Assembly: GCA_964543905.1 (NCBI GenBank)
Contig: CAZIZO010000008.1
Coordinates: 116,671-180,670, forward strand
Reading direction: 5' to 3'
Length of the DNA stretch: 64,000 nt
DNA from: GCA-016699835 sp964543905
Lineage (GTDB): Bacteria > Planctomycetota > Phycisphaerae > Phycisphaerales > UBA1924
The notes below the pieces were generated by a model. The model was not told the origin of the DNA. It ran no database searches and worked only from the letters and a program-made list of their open reading frames with translations. This document shows positions 38,356 through 47,364 of the stretch, in pieces (position 1 is the first letter of the stretch; each line of letters begins with the position of its first letter). A program made the translations under genes and the position numbers.

Positions 38356-39060
38356 TCATCGGTTGTTCTCGGGCCAACCCGTCCACGCACAAAACAGCGT
38401 GCGCAACTCGCGGGTGATCTCGTCGGGCGGCGTCTTTCCTCGTTCATACCGGATCACGGGCTTGATCGTCAGCACGCTCTGGCTCGGCGTGCGGAGGCTC
38501 GCCCACGCCGGGTCCACCTGCGGCGTTCCGGTGATCACGATCGGGAGGATGGGGGCGCCCGTCTTGTTGACGAGGAGTCCGATTCCGGGGTGGAATGGAC
38601 GAATCTGGTACGGCGGCCTCTCGAGTCGTCCTTCCGGGAACACGCCCAAGACGCCCCCCTTCGCCAGGTGCCTCAGCCCCTCGCGGGCCGCCGCCATGTC
38701 GCGCTCCCCGCGGCGCACCGCGATGATCTCCAACCATTCCCAGATGTCATCCATCGCCGGGAGCATCATGTCCTTTCCCATGAGCCATCGCACATAGAAG
38801 GGGACGGCGGCCTGGATCAGCAGCGGATCGATTCCGGCCGTGTGGTTCGCGACGATGATGAGCGGGCCCGCGTGCGGACCCTTGGGGATGTGCTCGACAC
38901 CTTCGATGCGCAGCCCATGAAAGACGCGGCAATAGAAGCGCCCGGCGTGGTACGCCAGCCCCATCAGCGCCTCGCCGCGCGGATTGTCCATGATCCGGCG
39001 CGCCAGCCACGCCCACGCGAGCATGGTGACAGGGACGAGGATGAGCCAAGGACTGAACAT
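38356..39060 (-). CDS. 1-acyl-sn-glycerol-3-phosphate acyltransferase family (PlsC-like)
   Basis: A 234-residue membrane acyltransferase making phosphatidic acid in phospholipid synthesis. It has an N-terminal membrane helix (WLILVPVTMLAWAWL), the catalytic NHTAGIDPLL (NHxxxxD), the FPEGRLERPP substrate motif and VPFYVRWLMGKDM. Length is normal. It is convergent with the TPR/peptidase gene and divergent from rarA. Confidence 0.9.
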   Translation of the reverse strand: MFSPWLILVPVTMLAWAWLARRIMDNPRGEALMGLAYHAGRFYCRVFHGLRIEGVEHIPKGPHAGPLIIVANHTAGIDPLLIQAAVPFYVRWLMGKDMMLPAMDDIWEWLEIIAVRRGERDMAAAREGLRHLAKGGVLGVFPEGRLERPPYQIRPFHPGIGLLVNKTGAPILPIVITGTPQVDPAWASLRTPSQSVLTIKPVIRYERGKTPPDEITRELRTLFCAWTGWPENNR

Positions 39061-39181
39061 GCGGGGGCGATGTTAGCGGCTACCAATCTGAACTCACGTT
39101 CTCGGCCCACGATTGAGCATTTTTTCCATAGGCGTCAGGGAAATGGTCGGCATTTGAATCGGCGGCGCGCTAGACTCGCGC

Positions 39182-40600
39182 GTGAGCGACCTCTGGCACA
39201 GCAAGCGCGCGGAGGCCCGGGCGGCGGTTCGCCCGCTGGCGCTGCGCATGCGACCGCGCACCCTCGATGAACTCGTGGGGCAAGAGCACATCTTGGGCCC
39301 CGGCAAACTTTTGCGACGGATGCTCGAAGCCGACGCGATCACCTCGCTGATCCTCCACGGCCCGCCCGGCACAGGGAAGACGTCGCTCGCCGAACTGATC
39401 GCGGCCCACACCAAACGCCACTTCGAGAAGGAGAACGCCGCCACGGTGGGTGTCAAACGCATCCGCGAACTCATCGATGAAGCGACGAATCGTCTCGAAC
39501 TCACGGGCCGGCGCACGATACTCTTCCTCGATGAGATCCATCGCTTCTCGCGTTCGCAGCAGGATGTGCTGTTGGGCGACGTCGAGCGCGGGCTGATCAC
39601 GCTCATCGGCGCGACGACGGAGAATCCACTCTTTGCCGTCAACTCGGCGCTCGTGAGTCGCAGCACGCTCTTTCGCTTGGAGCCGCTGACGGAGGAACAG
39701 GTCATCCGGGTCCTGGACAGGGCAATCGGGGACAACGAGCGCGGCTATGGAAGCCTTCCGCTGCACGTTGACGCCGATGCGAAGGAGGTCTGGGCGAGGA
39801 AGTGCGACGGCGATGCACGACGGGCGCTGACGGCGCTCGAGGTGGCGGTGCTCTCCTCGCGGGCGACGAACTCGGGTCCGATCGTGATCGATCGCGCCAC
39901 CGCCGAGCACTCCATCCAGCAAAAGGCCGCCGTGTACGACGGCACGGGCGACGAGCACTACGACGCCGCCAGCGCCATGATCAAGAGCGTGCGGGGCAGC
40001 GATCCGGACGCCGCCGTGTACTGGATCGCCCGGATGTTGGAGGGAGGCGAAGACCCGCGCTTCATCGCACGCCGCCTCGCGATCCTGGCGAGCGAGGACG
40101 TGGGCAACGCCGACCCGCGGGGGATCATGGTCGCCGCCGCGTGCTGGGAACTCGTCGAGCGCATCGGCCTCCCCGAGGCGCGGATCACGCTGAGCCAGTG
40201 CGCGATCTATCTCGCGTGTGCGCCCAAGAGCAACGCGAGTTACCTGGCGATCGACGCCGCTCTGGCGGATGTGCGTGAGGGGCGGACCCTTCCCGTCCCG
40301 GTCTATCTCAAGGACGGAAACGTTCGCAAGGCGAGCCAACGGAGCGTGGGGGGTGCTCGCGGCTACGGCGCCGGCGAGACGTACAGATATGCGCACGACG
40401 AGGCGGATGGGTTGGGGACCCAGAGTCATCTGGGTGTGGAGAAGACCTATTACCAGCCCACCGATCGGGGGCATGAGCGCGTGATGGCCGAGTTTTTGGC
40501 CCGTGCCAAGGCGGCCCGGCACGCGGAACCGGGCGAACGGGCCTTGCTCGATCAACGTGGAGACATGAAACCACGGGCGAGGATCGACGAAAAAAAATGA
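39182..40600 (+). CDS. rarA: Replication-associated recombination protein A (AAA+ ATPase)
   Basis: A 472-residue MgsA/RarA/WRNIP1 ATPase acting at stalled replication forks. Walker A GPPGTGKTSLAEL, Walker B ILFLDEIHRFSRSQQDVLL, sensor GATTENPLFAVNSALVSRS, and the C-terminal tetramer domain (DDAASAMIKSVRGSDPDAAVYWIARMLEGGEDP) are all present. The start codon is GTG at 39182; TAGACT ends five bases before it. The stop is followed two bases later by the nfeD region on the same strand. Confidence 0.96.
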   Translation: MSDLWHSKRAEARAAVRPLALRMRPRTLDELVGQEHILGPGKLLRRMLEADAITSLILHGPPGTGKTSLAELIAAHTKRHFEKENAATVGVKRIRELIDEATNRLELTGRRTILFLDEIHRFSRSQQDVLLGDVERGLITLIGATTENPLFAVNSALVSRSTLFRLEPLTEEQVIRVLDRAIGDNERGYGSLPLHVDADAKEVWARKCDGDARRALTALEVAVLSSRATNSGPIVIDRATAEHSIQQKAAVYDGTGDEHYDAASAMIKSVRGSDPDAAVYWIARMLEGGEDPRFIARRLAILASEDVGNADPRGIMVAAACWELVERIGLPEARITLSQCAIYLACAPKSNASYLAIDAALADVREGRTLPVPVYLKDGNVRKASQRSVGGARGYGAGETYRYAHDEADGLGTQSHLGVEKTYYQPTDRGHERVMAEFLARAKAARHAEPGERALLDQRGDMKPRARIDEKK

Positions 40601-40688
40601 GGTGAGCGGCAACCCACGCCGACGGGTTGGCGTCCGACCGCACGCGATCGACGCAGGAGAACGGGAAGCCTTGACCTACCATCCCCTC

Positions 40689-42521
40689 GTGAACGCCAGC
40701 CCTGAATATGCCTTCGACTCCCGGTGCGCCGTTCGACGAGCGTTCGCGATCATCTGCGGCGTGCTCTGGGCGACGATCGCGTTGGTGTGTCCCGTCGCGA
40801 TCGCGGCGGACAAGACCGTCGCCGACCTGGGCGTGGCGCCGCATCGTTCGGCGAAGAACCTGGTCATCATCACGATCGAGGGTGAGATCGACAGCATCAT
40901 GGCGCGGAGCGTCGAGCGCCGCGTCGAGGCCGCCTCCAAGGGCGGTGCCGACGCCATTGTTTTCGAGATCGACTCGCCCGGGGGCGAGGTGGGGGCGGTG
41001 CTGCGGATCTGCAACGCGATCAAGGCGTCGCCGATCAAGAACACCATCGCATGGATTCGGCGCGATGCGTACTCGGGCGGCGCGATCGTGGCGCTCGCGT
41101 GCCGAGAGATCGTGGTGAACGACCCGTGCACGTTCGGCGACGCGCAGGCGGTGGGCATCGATCCGCTCCGTGGCATCATCGGGATCAAGGACAAGGAAGC
41201 GCTCAAGAAGGTGCTTCCGCCGCTGATCTCCGAGGTCCTCGACTCGGCGAGGCGGCACAACGCCACGTTCAATGAGTACATCCGCGACGAGTACCTCGTG
41301 CAGTCCATCATCGCGAACGATGTCGAGTTGTGGCTGATCCGCAATAACTCCACGGGCGTCGAGATGTGCATCGACAGGGCCGAGTTCGCCATGCTCTTTC
41401 CGGGGCAGACCCCGGCAGGAAAATCGCGGTTGCCCGACGCCACGGGCACGGGGACGGGCCCGCACGACCCTGATGCCGCCTCGGTACCCCAGACTGGGGT
41501 GCCCGCGGGATCGGAGAAACTGGCCGCGATTGCCGGCATCGTGGGGCAGAATCAGTCGGCTCCATCGTCGCGCCCACGCCTCACCGAGGCCGACCGAGGG
41601 CAGTGGACGCTCGTCGAGAAGGTGAGCGCCGGGAACAACACCGCGCTGTTCAAAGCGGAGGACATGGTCCACTTTCGACTCGCGGCCAACTACATCACCA
41701 CGCCCGCGGGGGTTCGGCAGGTGGTTCCGATCCGGTCGCGTGCGGACGTGCAGGCGTTGGTGGGCGCCACCAACGTGCGGATCATGACCTGGAGTTGGTC
41801 GGAGTACCTGGTCAAGGGGCTGACCAACTTCATCGTCCGTGGGCTGCTCATCGTGGTTTTTCTGATCGCGTTGGGGATCGAGATGACCCACCCCGGGGCG
41901 GTCGTTCCCGGGGCGATCGCCGCGATTGCGCTGGTCACGCTCCTCGCGCCGCCCATGTTGATCGGGATGGCGGGGTGGTGGGAACTGGCCGCGATCCTTG
42001 TCGGCATCGTGCTGATCGCGATCGAGATCTTCATCTTCCCGGGCTTTGGATTGCCGGGCATTCTTGGGCTGCTGCTGCTCTTTGTCGGGCTCGTGGGCAC
42101 GTTCACGCGGAGCGACAGTCTGTTCCCGGGGAGCGCCGCGGATCGCGGCGAGTTGTACCGAGGGTTGACGGTGGTCATCCTGGCGCTCGCGAGTTCGGGC
42201 GTGGGGATGTACTTTATCGCCAAGCACTTCTCGTCGATCCCCATCCTGAACAAACTCATCCTGAAGTCGGCGAACGACGAGGACGACTTCGAGGGGCAGA
42301 TCATCGCCGCCATGAACCCCGATCCTCTTGGGGATGCTGCGGCCCGAGTCGGAGAGGTGGGGCGGGCGATCACCCCGTTGCGTCCGGCCGGCCGAGTGGA
42401 GATCGGCGATCGCGTCATCGACGCCGTGGCCGACTATGGGTTCATAGACTCGGGCGCTCGGGTCCGTGTGGTGAGCGTGTCGGCGATGCGGGTTGCGGTG
42501 GAGCCCGTTCGCGACGCGTAA
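40689..42521 (+). CDS. Membrane-bound ClpP-class serine protease, long NfeD type
   Basis: About 610 residues. After an export segment (AFAIICGVLWATIALVCPVAIAA) comes a ClpP/crotonase-like protease domain: FEIDSPGGEVGAVLRICNAI and the nucleophile loop AYSGGAIVALACREIV, with Ser in SGG. Then follow several membrane helices (FIVRGLLIVVFLIALGIEM, WWELAAILVGIVLIAIEIFIFPGFGLPG) and a soluble OB-like tail (VGEVGRAITPLRPAGRVEIGDRVIDAV). It belongs to the NfeD-1b group that partners flotillin-like proteins. The start is uncertain: GTG 40689 is preferred for signal-peptide length, GTG 40602 is also open. Confidence 0.88.
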   Translation: MNASPEYAFDSRCAVRRAFAIICGVLWATIALVCPVAIAADKTVADLGVAPHRSAKNLVIITIEGEIDSIMARSVERRVEAASKGGADAIVFEIDSPGGEVGAVLRICNAIKASPIKNTIAWIRRDAYSGGAIVALACREIVVNDPCTFGDAQAVGIDPLRGIIGIKDKEALKKVLPPLISEVLDSARRHNATFNEYIRDEYLVQSIIANDVELWLIRNNSTGVEMCIDRAEFAMLFPGQTPAGKSRLPDATGTGTGPHDPDAASVPQTGVPAGSEKLAAIAGIVGQNQSAPSSRPRLTEADRGQWTLVEKVSAGNNTALFKAEDMVHFRLAANYITTPAGVRQVVPIRSRADVQALVGATNVRIMTWSWSEYLVKGLTNFIVRGLLIVVFLIALGIEMTHPGAVVPGAIAAIALVTLLAPPMLIGMAGWWELAAILVGIVLIAIEIFIFPGFGLPGILGLLLLFVGLVGTFTRSDSLFPGSAADRGELYRGLTVVILALASSGVGMYFIAKHFSSIPILNKLILKSANDEDDFEGQIIAAMNPDPLGDAAARVGEVGRAITPLRPAGRVEIGDRVIDAVADYGFIDSGARVRVVSVSAMRVAVEPVRDA

Positions 42522-42551
42522 CATCGTGGGACGAACTGGAGGCTTGTCTTT

Positions 42552-43052
42552 ATGGATTCGTTGTTGGTCTGGGGCTTGGTCCTGCTGGGTGCCGCCCTTG
42601 TCTTGATGGTGGTGGATATCTTCGTGCCCACCGGGGGGATCCTGACGGTCACCGCGGGCGTTGCCGCCGTCGCGGGCGTCATCTGCCTCTTCCGTCACGA
42701 CACGACCACCGGGCTCACGGGCGCGTTGGCGGTGCTGGTGCTGGCCCCGGCGATCGTGCTGTTCGGCCTGAAGATCTGGCCCGACACCCCCATCGGGCGG
42801 AAGATCATCGGCGCTCCAACCGAAGAGGAGATCGAGCGGCAGATCGCCGAGCGCGAGGCCGAGGAGAAGCGCCGACGCGAACTCATCGGGGCGACCGCCA
42901 TCGTCGTGGTCGATCTTCGCCCGATCGGCGTCGTCGAACTCGCTGGCAAACGCTACGACGCCAAGAGCGAAACCTTCTTTGTCCCCGCGGGCACCTCCGT
43001 GAAGGTCACCGGGATCGAAGGGAACGAACTCCGCGTCCGTCAAACGGTCTGA
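42552..43052 (+). CDS. Short NfeD-like membrane protein
   Basis: A 166-residue NfeD protein without a protease domain. Membrane helices cover about residues 5-75 (LLVWGLVLLGAALVLMVVDIFVP, LTGALAVLVLAPAIVLFGL). A charged coil follows (EEEIERQIAEREAEEKRRR), then the NfeD OB fold (GATAIVVVDLRPIGVVELAGKRYDAK). It sits 30 bases after the long NfeD gene and 49 before the flotillin-like gene, the usual order of this membrane-microdomain operon. Confidence 0.85.
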   Translation: MDSLLVWGLVLLGAALVLMVVDIFVPTGGILTVTAGVAAVAGVICLFRHDTTTGLTGALAVLVLAPAIVLFGLKIWPDTPIGRKIIGAPTEEEIERQIAEREAEEKRRRELIGATAIVVVDLRPIGVVELAGKRYDAKSETFFVPAGTSVKVTGIEGNELRVRQTV

Positions 43053-43101
43053 GCGCCAACCCTCCCGCTATACTCGTCGCTCTGTTCGAGGACTCTCCAC
43101 C

Positions 43102-44169
43102 ATGAATCACACGCTCTTGCTCCCTCCGTTCCATCCACTCACCCTCGCGCAGGGCGGTGGGTCGAGCACCTCGACGGTCCTGCTCTTTGTCGTCTTTGCC
43201 ATCGTGGGCATCGTCGTCCTGTTCCTGTTTCTGTTCCTTCTCAACTTCGTCAATCTGTACATCCAGGCGCTGATGTCGAACGCCAAGGTTGGCCTGTTCG
43301 ACATGGTGGGAATGAAGTTGCGAAAGGTCGACATTCGGACGGTGGTGTTCAGCCGCATTCGGGCGGTGAAGTCCGGGATCGAGATCCCCACGAACGCGAT
43401 CGAGACGCATTACCTCGCCGGCGGGCGTGTGCCCAACGTGATCAGCGCGATCATCGCGGCGAAGGGCGCCAAGATCGATCTTCCCTGGTCCACCGCCACC
43501 GCGATCGACCTTGCCGGGCGTGACATCCTTGACGCGGTGCACACCTCGGTGAATCCCAAGGTCATCGACTGCCCCAGCGCGGGCGGCCCGCGATCGACGA
43601 TCGACGCCGTCGCCAAGGACGGCATCCAACTGAAGGTGAAGGCCCGCGTGACGGTGCGCACCAACATCGCCAGGCTCGTCGGCGGCGCGACCGAGGAGAC
43701 GATCATCGCGCGCGTGGGTCAGGGCATCGTCTCGACGATCGGCTCGGCCCACGACCACAAGGCCGTGCTCGAAAACCCCGACGACATCTCGAAGACGGTG
43801 ATGAAGTCGGGGCTCGACGCGGGCACGGCGTTCGAGATTCTGTCCATCGACATCGCCGACGTGGACGTGGGTGAAAACATCGGCGCGCAACTGCAGGCGG
43901 CGCAGGCGCAGGCGGACAAGAGCCGTTTCCAGGCCGAGGCCGAGAAACGACGCGCGCTGGCGCTCGCGCTCGAGCAGGAGAACAAAGCGAAGATCGAGGA
44001 GAATCGCGCGCTGCTCGTGCTCGCGGAGGCGGAGATTCCCAAGGCGATCGCCGAGTCGTTCCGCTCGGGGCATCTGGGCATTATGGACTATTACCGGATG
44101 AAGAACGTGCAGGCGGACACCGCGATGCGCGAGAGCATCGCGGGCGACAGCGTGGGCAAGAAGTCATAG
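43102..44169 (+). CDS. floA: Flotillin-like protein FloA (UPF0365)
   Basis: A 355-residue flotillin-like scaffold of membrane microdomains. The N-terminal membrane segment (VLLFVVFAIVGIVVLFLFLFLLNFVNLYIQ) is followed by an SPFH/PHB-like domain (GVPNVISAIIAAKGAKIDLPW-type, VKARVTVRTNIARLVGGATEETIIARVG). A coiled coil (QAAQAQADKSRFQAEAEKRRALALALEQE) follows, ending in MDYYRMKNVQADTAMR. A GAGGA lies ten bases before the ATG and a TATACT hexamer at 43069-43074. It forms the last gene of nfeD-nfeD-floA and is followed by a strong terminator. Family knowledge gives the lipid-raft role. Confidence 0.95.
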   Translation: MNHTLLLPPFHPLTLAQGGGSSTSTVLLFVVFAIVGIVVLFLFLFLLNFVNLYIQALMSNAKVGLFDMVGMKLRKVDIRTVVFSRIRAVKSGIEIPTNAIETHYLAGGRVPNVISAIIAAKGAKIDLPWSTATAIDLAGRDILDAVHTSVNPKVIDCPSAGGPRSTIDAVAKDGIQLKVKARVTVRTNIARLVGGATEETIIARVGQGIVSTIGSAHDHKAVLENPDDISKTVMKSGLDAGTAFEILSIDIADVDVGENIGAQLQAAQAQADKSRFQAEAEKRRALALALEQENKAKIEENRALLVLAEAEIPKAIAESFRSGHLGIMDYYRMKNVQADTAMRESIAGDSVGKKS

Positions 44170-44203
44170 CGCGTGTCCTCGCGTCTTTGAACTCGTGTGA
44201 GCA

Positions 44204-44225
44204 GGCGAGCGCGGCTCGCCTTTTT
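44204..44225 (+). terminator. Rho-independent terminator of nfeD-nfeD-floA
   Basis: A perfect 7-bp stem GGCGAGC / GCTCGCC with loop GCG is followed by TTTTT, 35 bases after the floA stop. Confidence 0.9.
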
Positions 44226-44260
44226 CGTACCCGGGGTCGAAGGGTGGGGCGTGGAGGCGG

Positions 44261-45394
44261 CTACGTCCGCCCGCCCGCGACCTTGATGCGGCTGACGAGG
44301 CCCTGCGCCTTGACCTGCACGCCCTTGAGTTCGCTCGCGAGCGCGTCCCGGTTGGGCGCGTAATCGAGGGCCGTCGCGAGCGCCACCCACTCCTTCTTCA
44401 CGAGTTCGGCAAGCGCGTGCGTGAAACTCTGCATCCCCTCTTCGTTTCGGCCCACAATTGAGGGGAGGGCGGCGTCTTCGCCCTCGCGGATCTTGTCGCG
44501 GACGGTCGGCGTCCCGATCAGCACCTCGCACGCTGGGACGACTCCAAACCCGGTCTCGGGCAGTGCGGGGAGCAGGCGTTGCGCCCCGACGCAGCGCAAC
44601 GTGTTCGACAGGGCGTGGCGGAGGAAGCCATGCTCATGGCTTGGAAAGAACTCGAGGATCCGGCTGAAGGCCTGCATCGTGTCCGCGGTGTGCATCGAGC
44701 CGAACACCAGGTGCCCGGTCTCGGCCGCCTGCACCGCCGCGAGCACCGTGTCGTGGTCGCGCAACTCGCCGATGAAGATGACATCGGGGTCCTCACGCAC
44801 GATGTAGCGGAGCGCCTGCGCGTAACTCTCCACGTCGATGCCCAGTTCGCGCTGGCTGATGATCGAGCGCTTGGGGATGAAGCGATACTCCACCGGGTCT
44901 TCGACCGTGATGATGTGCTCGCTGCGGGTGGCGTTGATATGCTCGACCATGGCGGCGATCGTGCTGCTCTTGCCGCTGCCCGTCACCCCCACGATCAGGA
45001 TCATCCCTTCGGTCGTCGTCTCGATGATCTTCCCATAGACCGGCGGGAGGCGGAGGTCGTCGTAACTCGGGATTTCGGCCTTCACGCGCCGGATCGCCGC
45101 GTGCGTGTGCCCGCCCGAGCGGAACATGTTGATGCGGAAGCGGTCGCCGTCTTCCAGGTGCGTCGCAAAGTCCAGGTTCCCGGTGCGTTCGTAGCGCTCC
45201 CGCAACGACTCCGGCACGATCGGATCGAGCAGGTGATCGGCCTGATCGTCGGTGAGCGGATCGGCGTCGATCCGCTTGAGATGACCCCCGATGCGATACG
45301 TCGGAGGTACGCCGACCTTCAGATGCAGATCGGAGGCTTCCAGCCGCTTCATCGCGGCGAGCAACTTGTGGATGGAAACGACGCCCTGGACCAT
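44261..45394 (-). CDS. pilT: Type IV pilus twitching ATPase PilT family
   Basis: A 377-residue secretion ATPase of the PilT/PilU type that retracts type IV pili. N-terminal PAS-like region SDLHLKVGVPPTYRIGG, Walker A GVTGSGKSSTIAAMVEHIN, Asp box IITVEDPVEYRF, Walker B DVIFIGELRDHDT, His box GHLVFGSMHTADT. The AIRAG-type helix is not obvious in the C-terminal part, so PilU or a PilT-like paralogue is possible. A GGAGGT Shine-Dalgarno before the ATG at 45394 decides the start. No other pil genes are next to it. Confidence 0.92.
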   Translation of the reverse strand: MVQGVVSIHKLLAAMKRLEASDLHLKVGVPPTYRIGGHLKRIDADPLTDDQADHLLDPIVPESLRERYERTGNLDFATHLEDGDRFRINMFRSGGHTHAAIRRVKAEIPSYDDLRLPPVYGKIIETTTEGMILIVGVTGSGKSSTIAAMVEHINATRSEHIITVEDPVEYRFIPKRSIISQRELGIDVESYAQALRYIVREDPDVIFIGELRDHDTVLAAVQAAETGHLVFGSMHTADTMQAFSRILEFFPSHEHGFLRHALSNTLRCVGAQRLLPALPETGFGVVPACEVLIGTPTVRDKIREGEDAALPSIVGRNEEGMQSFTHALAELVKKEWVALATALDYAPNRDALASELKGVQVKAQGLVSRIKVAGGRT

Positions 45395-45522
45395 GGAGAA
45401 ACCTCCCTTCCCGCGGCAAACCGTTCGCACGAGTCTACTCCGCGTTGCGTCCGAAGTCGCGTGCTTGACACGTCCCCACCCGGCGTCAGGATTCCGTTTG
45501 CAACGCGGTGTATGCTCGTTGC

Positions 45523-46131
45523 ATGTTCCGACCTCTCTTCATCGCGTTCCTCGCGGCCTGCATGCTCGGGGGGTGCTCGTCGTCGTCTTCCGTGCAGACG
45601 TTCGAGGTGCCCGCGGGCCTGTACGCCGCGGCGTTCGATGCCTCTCGCGACGTGCTCAGGGATCGTCGATTTGTGCTCGATCGTGTCGACGCGGGCGAGG
45701 GCGTGGTCACCTCGCTTCCAAAGCCGACTTCGGGCCTTGCGACCCCGTGGGACGCGGACCAGTCGACGCTCGCGGATGAGGTGGAAGACCTCGTGCACGC
45801 GCAGCAGCGCCGGGTGCGTATCTCCTTCGTGTCCCAAGCGGGCGAGGGGACGGACTTCTCCAACACGGCCTGCGTCGGGCGGGTTGACGTCGTTCTGGAG
45901 CGGATGTACCTGGTCGGGTGGCAGCCCTCGGGCAAGGCGATCTTGCACTCGGGCTTTGCGACCGATCCGATCGCACAGGCCGACGGCCGGTCGGCTCGGT
46001 ACGAGGTGCCCATCGCCCGCGACGACGCCCTCGCGGCTCGGATCGCCCGAGATATTCGCGATCGATTGCGCGAACGGATCGGCCCTCAACCGGCGGAGCC
46101 CGCGGACGGCACGGCGGCGGACGCTCGATAG
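45523..46131 (+). CDS. Lipoprotein of unknown function
   Basis: A 202-residue protein with a lipoprotein signal (MFRPLFIAFLAACMLGGC, lipobox LGGC), so it is probably anchored to a membrane by Cys18. The rest (FEVPAGLYAAAFDASRDVLRD..., HAQQRRVRISF) shows no family I recognise. A TATGCT hexamer ends six bases before the ATG. The last 46 bases overlap the convergent LuxR gene. Confidence 0.75.
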   Translation: MFRPLFIAFLAACMLGGCSSSSSVQTFEVPAGLYAAAFDASRDVLRDRRFVLDRVDAGEGVVTSLPKPTSGLATPWDADQSTLADEVEDLVHAQQRRVRISFVSQAGEGTDFSNTACVGRVDVVLERMYLVGWQPSGKAILHSGFATDPIAQADGRSARYEVPIARDDALAARIARDIRDRLRERIGPQPAEPADGTAADAR

Positions 46132-47027
46132 GGGCGCACTTCGGTCAGTTGCAGGGGGGGAATCTTCGTGGCTTGGCTCGGCGTCGCGGGCGTTCGGTGG
46201 TGCCCCAGCGCCCGCGCGATCAGATCACCGCGGTTGGACGCCCCGAGTTTCCGGTGCAGCGATTTGACGTGGTCGTGCATCGTGTGTGGGCTTCGGCCAA
46301 GTTCGGCCGCAATCTCTCGCACGCTGTAGCCCAGGATGAGGCGATCGAGGACGTCCTGTTCCTTGGGCGTGATCCAGAGCGATCGCCCCGGCGCGCGCTG
46401 CCCGATCGCGTGAGAAGCCGCGTGGGCGACCTGATCGAGCACCGCGAGAAAGACGTCCGCCATGCCCGCCACTGGGGCGCGTGTTCCGCTGAGGGCCACC
46501 CAAGCGCCGAGGCGGCGATCGCGTGTGCCGCCGTCCACGGCCGCGACGCCGACAAAGACCTCCGAAGGCTGGGGCGTGCCGAAGATCGAGTAGGACGGCG
46601 TTTCGCGCCAACCCAGGGGAACGATCTGCGAGAGTCGCCCTCCGGCGAGCCGCGGATTCTCCGCATGGCGATCGGGCCTCCATCCGAGCATGGGCATGCT
46701 TTCCAGCCGCCAACGCAGGTCCGCGATCGCGGGCGAGGGTGGCGTTGTCGATTCGGGGCTCTGGTTTCGAGCGACCCCCGCGGCTTCGAACCCGCGGACA
46801 ACACCGTCATCCCCGATGGGCGCCAGCAAGACGCCCGCCGTCGCCCCCGGGTCGAGGAGGCTCATGGTGCGAGCCGCCAACTCGCACCAATCCAAGGTGG
46901 CGATGGCGGGGAGCCTCGCCGCGGTCGCGGCCATGCGAACCGCCGTCTGGATCAGGGTGGGCGTGGTCGAGATCGCCGGATCGGCCGGGGCCTCGCTGAG
47001 GTGGGCTGCTTGGTCGTTCATGGACAC
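46086..47027 (-). CDS. LuxR-type helix-turn-helix regulator
   Basis: A 313-residue regulator with the LuxR/GerE DNA-binding domain at about residues 220-280 (LTPKEQDVLDRLILGYSVREIAAELG, then SPHTMHDHVKSLHRKL). The N-terminal 200 residues (TTPTLIQTAVRMAATAARLPAIATLDW..., FVGVAAVDGG) could be a GAF-like sensor but match nothing clearly. No receiver Asp region is seen, so it is not a standard response regulator. Its 3' end overlaps the convergent lipoprotein gene. It is divergent from the FAD-dependent oxidase gene at 47365 across a 337-base spacer and could control it (inference). Confidence 0.82.
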   Translation of the reverse strand: MSMNDQAAHLSEAPADPAISTTPTLIQTAVRMAATAARLPAIATLDWCELAARTMSLLDPGATAGVLLAPIGDDGVVRGFEAAGVARNQSPESTTPPSPAIADLRWRLESMPMLGWRPDRHAENPRLAGGRLSQIVPLGWRETPSYSIFGTPQPSEVFVGVAAVDGGTRDRRLGAWVALSGTRAPVAGMADVFLAVLDQVAHAASHAIGQRAPGRSLWITPKEQDVLDRLILGYSVREIAAELGRSPHTMHDHVKSLHRKLGASNRGDLIARALGHHRTPATPSQATKIPPLQLTEVRPYRASAAVPSAGSAG

Positions 47028-47364
47028 ACCGGGTTTCCGACGCGCCCGACTCTCGACGTTCGGTCACCAGGTGCCAACCACGCCGACGTGCATCAAGGAC
47101 CTCGATGCGCGAAGGTGGAGGTTGGGTCGGAGCGGCACGCATCTCGTGATCCAATCGTCGGTGCGTCAGGTCATCTCGCATGAAGCCCGGCGCGTGCGGT
47201 CGAGGAGGAACGATCCCAATTTTTGTGGCATGTTCACCGGCAGATGCGGCAAAGTGGTGCGGAGGTCGGACCTCGCGCAACGTGCCGAACCCGGCATAAT
47301 GTTCCACGGCATCCTGGCCGGGCTCCCGTGGGCATGGCCGGGCGTACCCACCACAGGAACTCGT
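47028..47364. other. Divergent intergenic region between luxR-type and oxidase genes
   Basis: No coding region is seen. CATAAT at 47295-47300 could be a -10 for the plus-strand gene, but no good -35 is found. It must hold the promoters of both divergent genes. Confidence 0.4.

Noticed and set aside
40308..43043. Long minus-strand open frame opposite rarA/nfeD
   Set aside because: No motif, extreme Asp/His/Arg bias, opposite well-supported genes.
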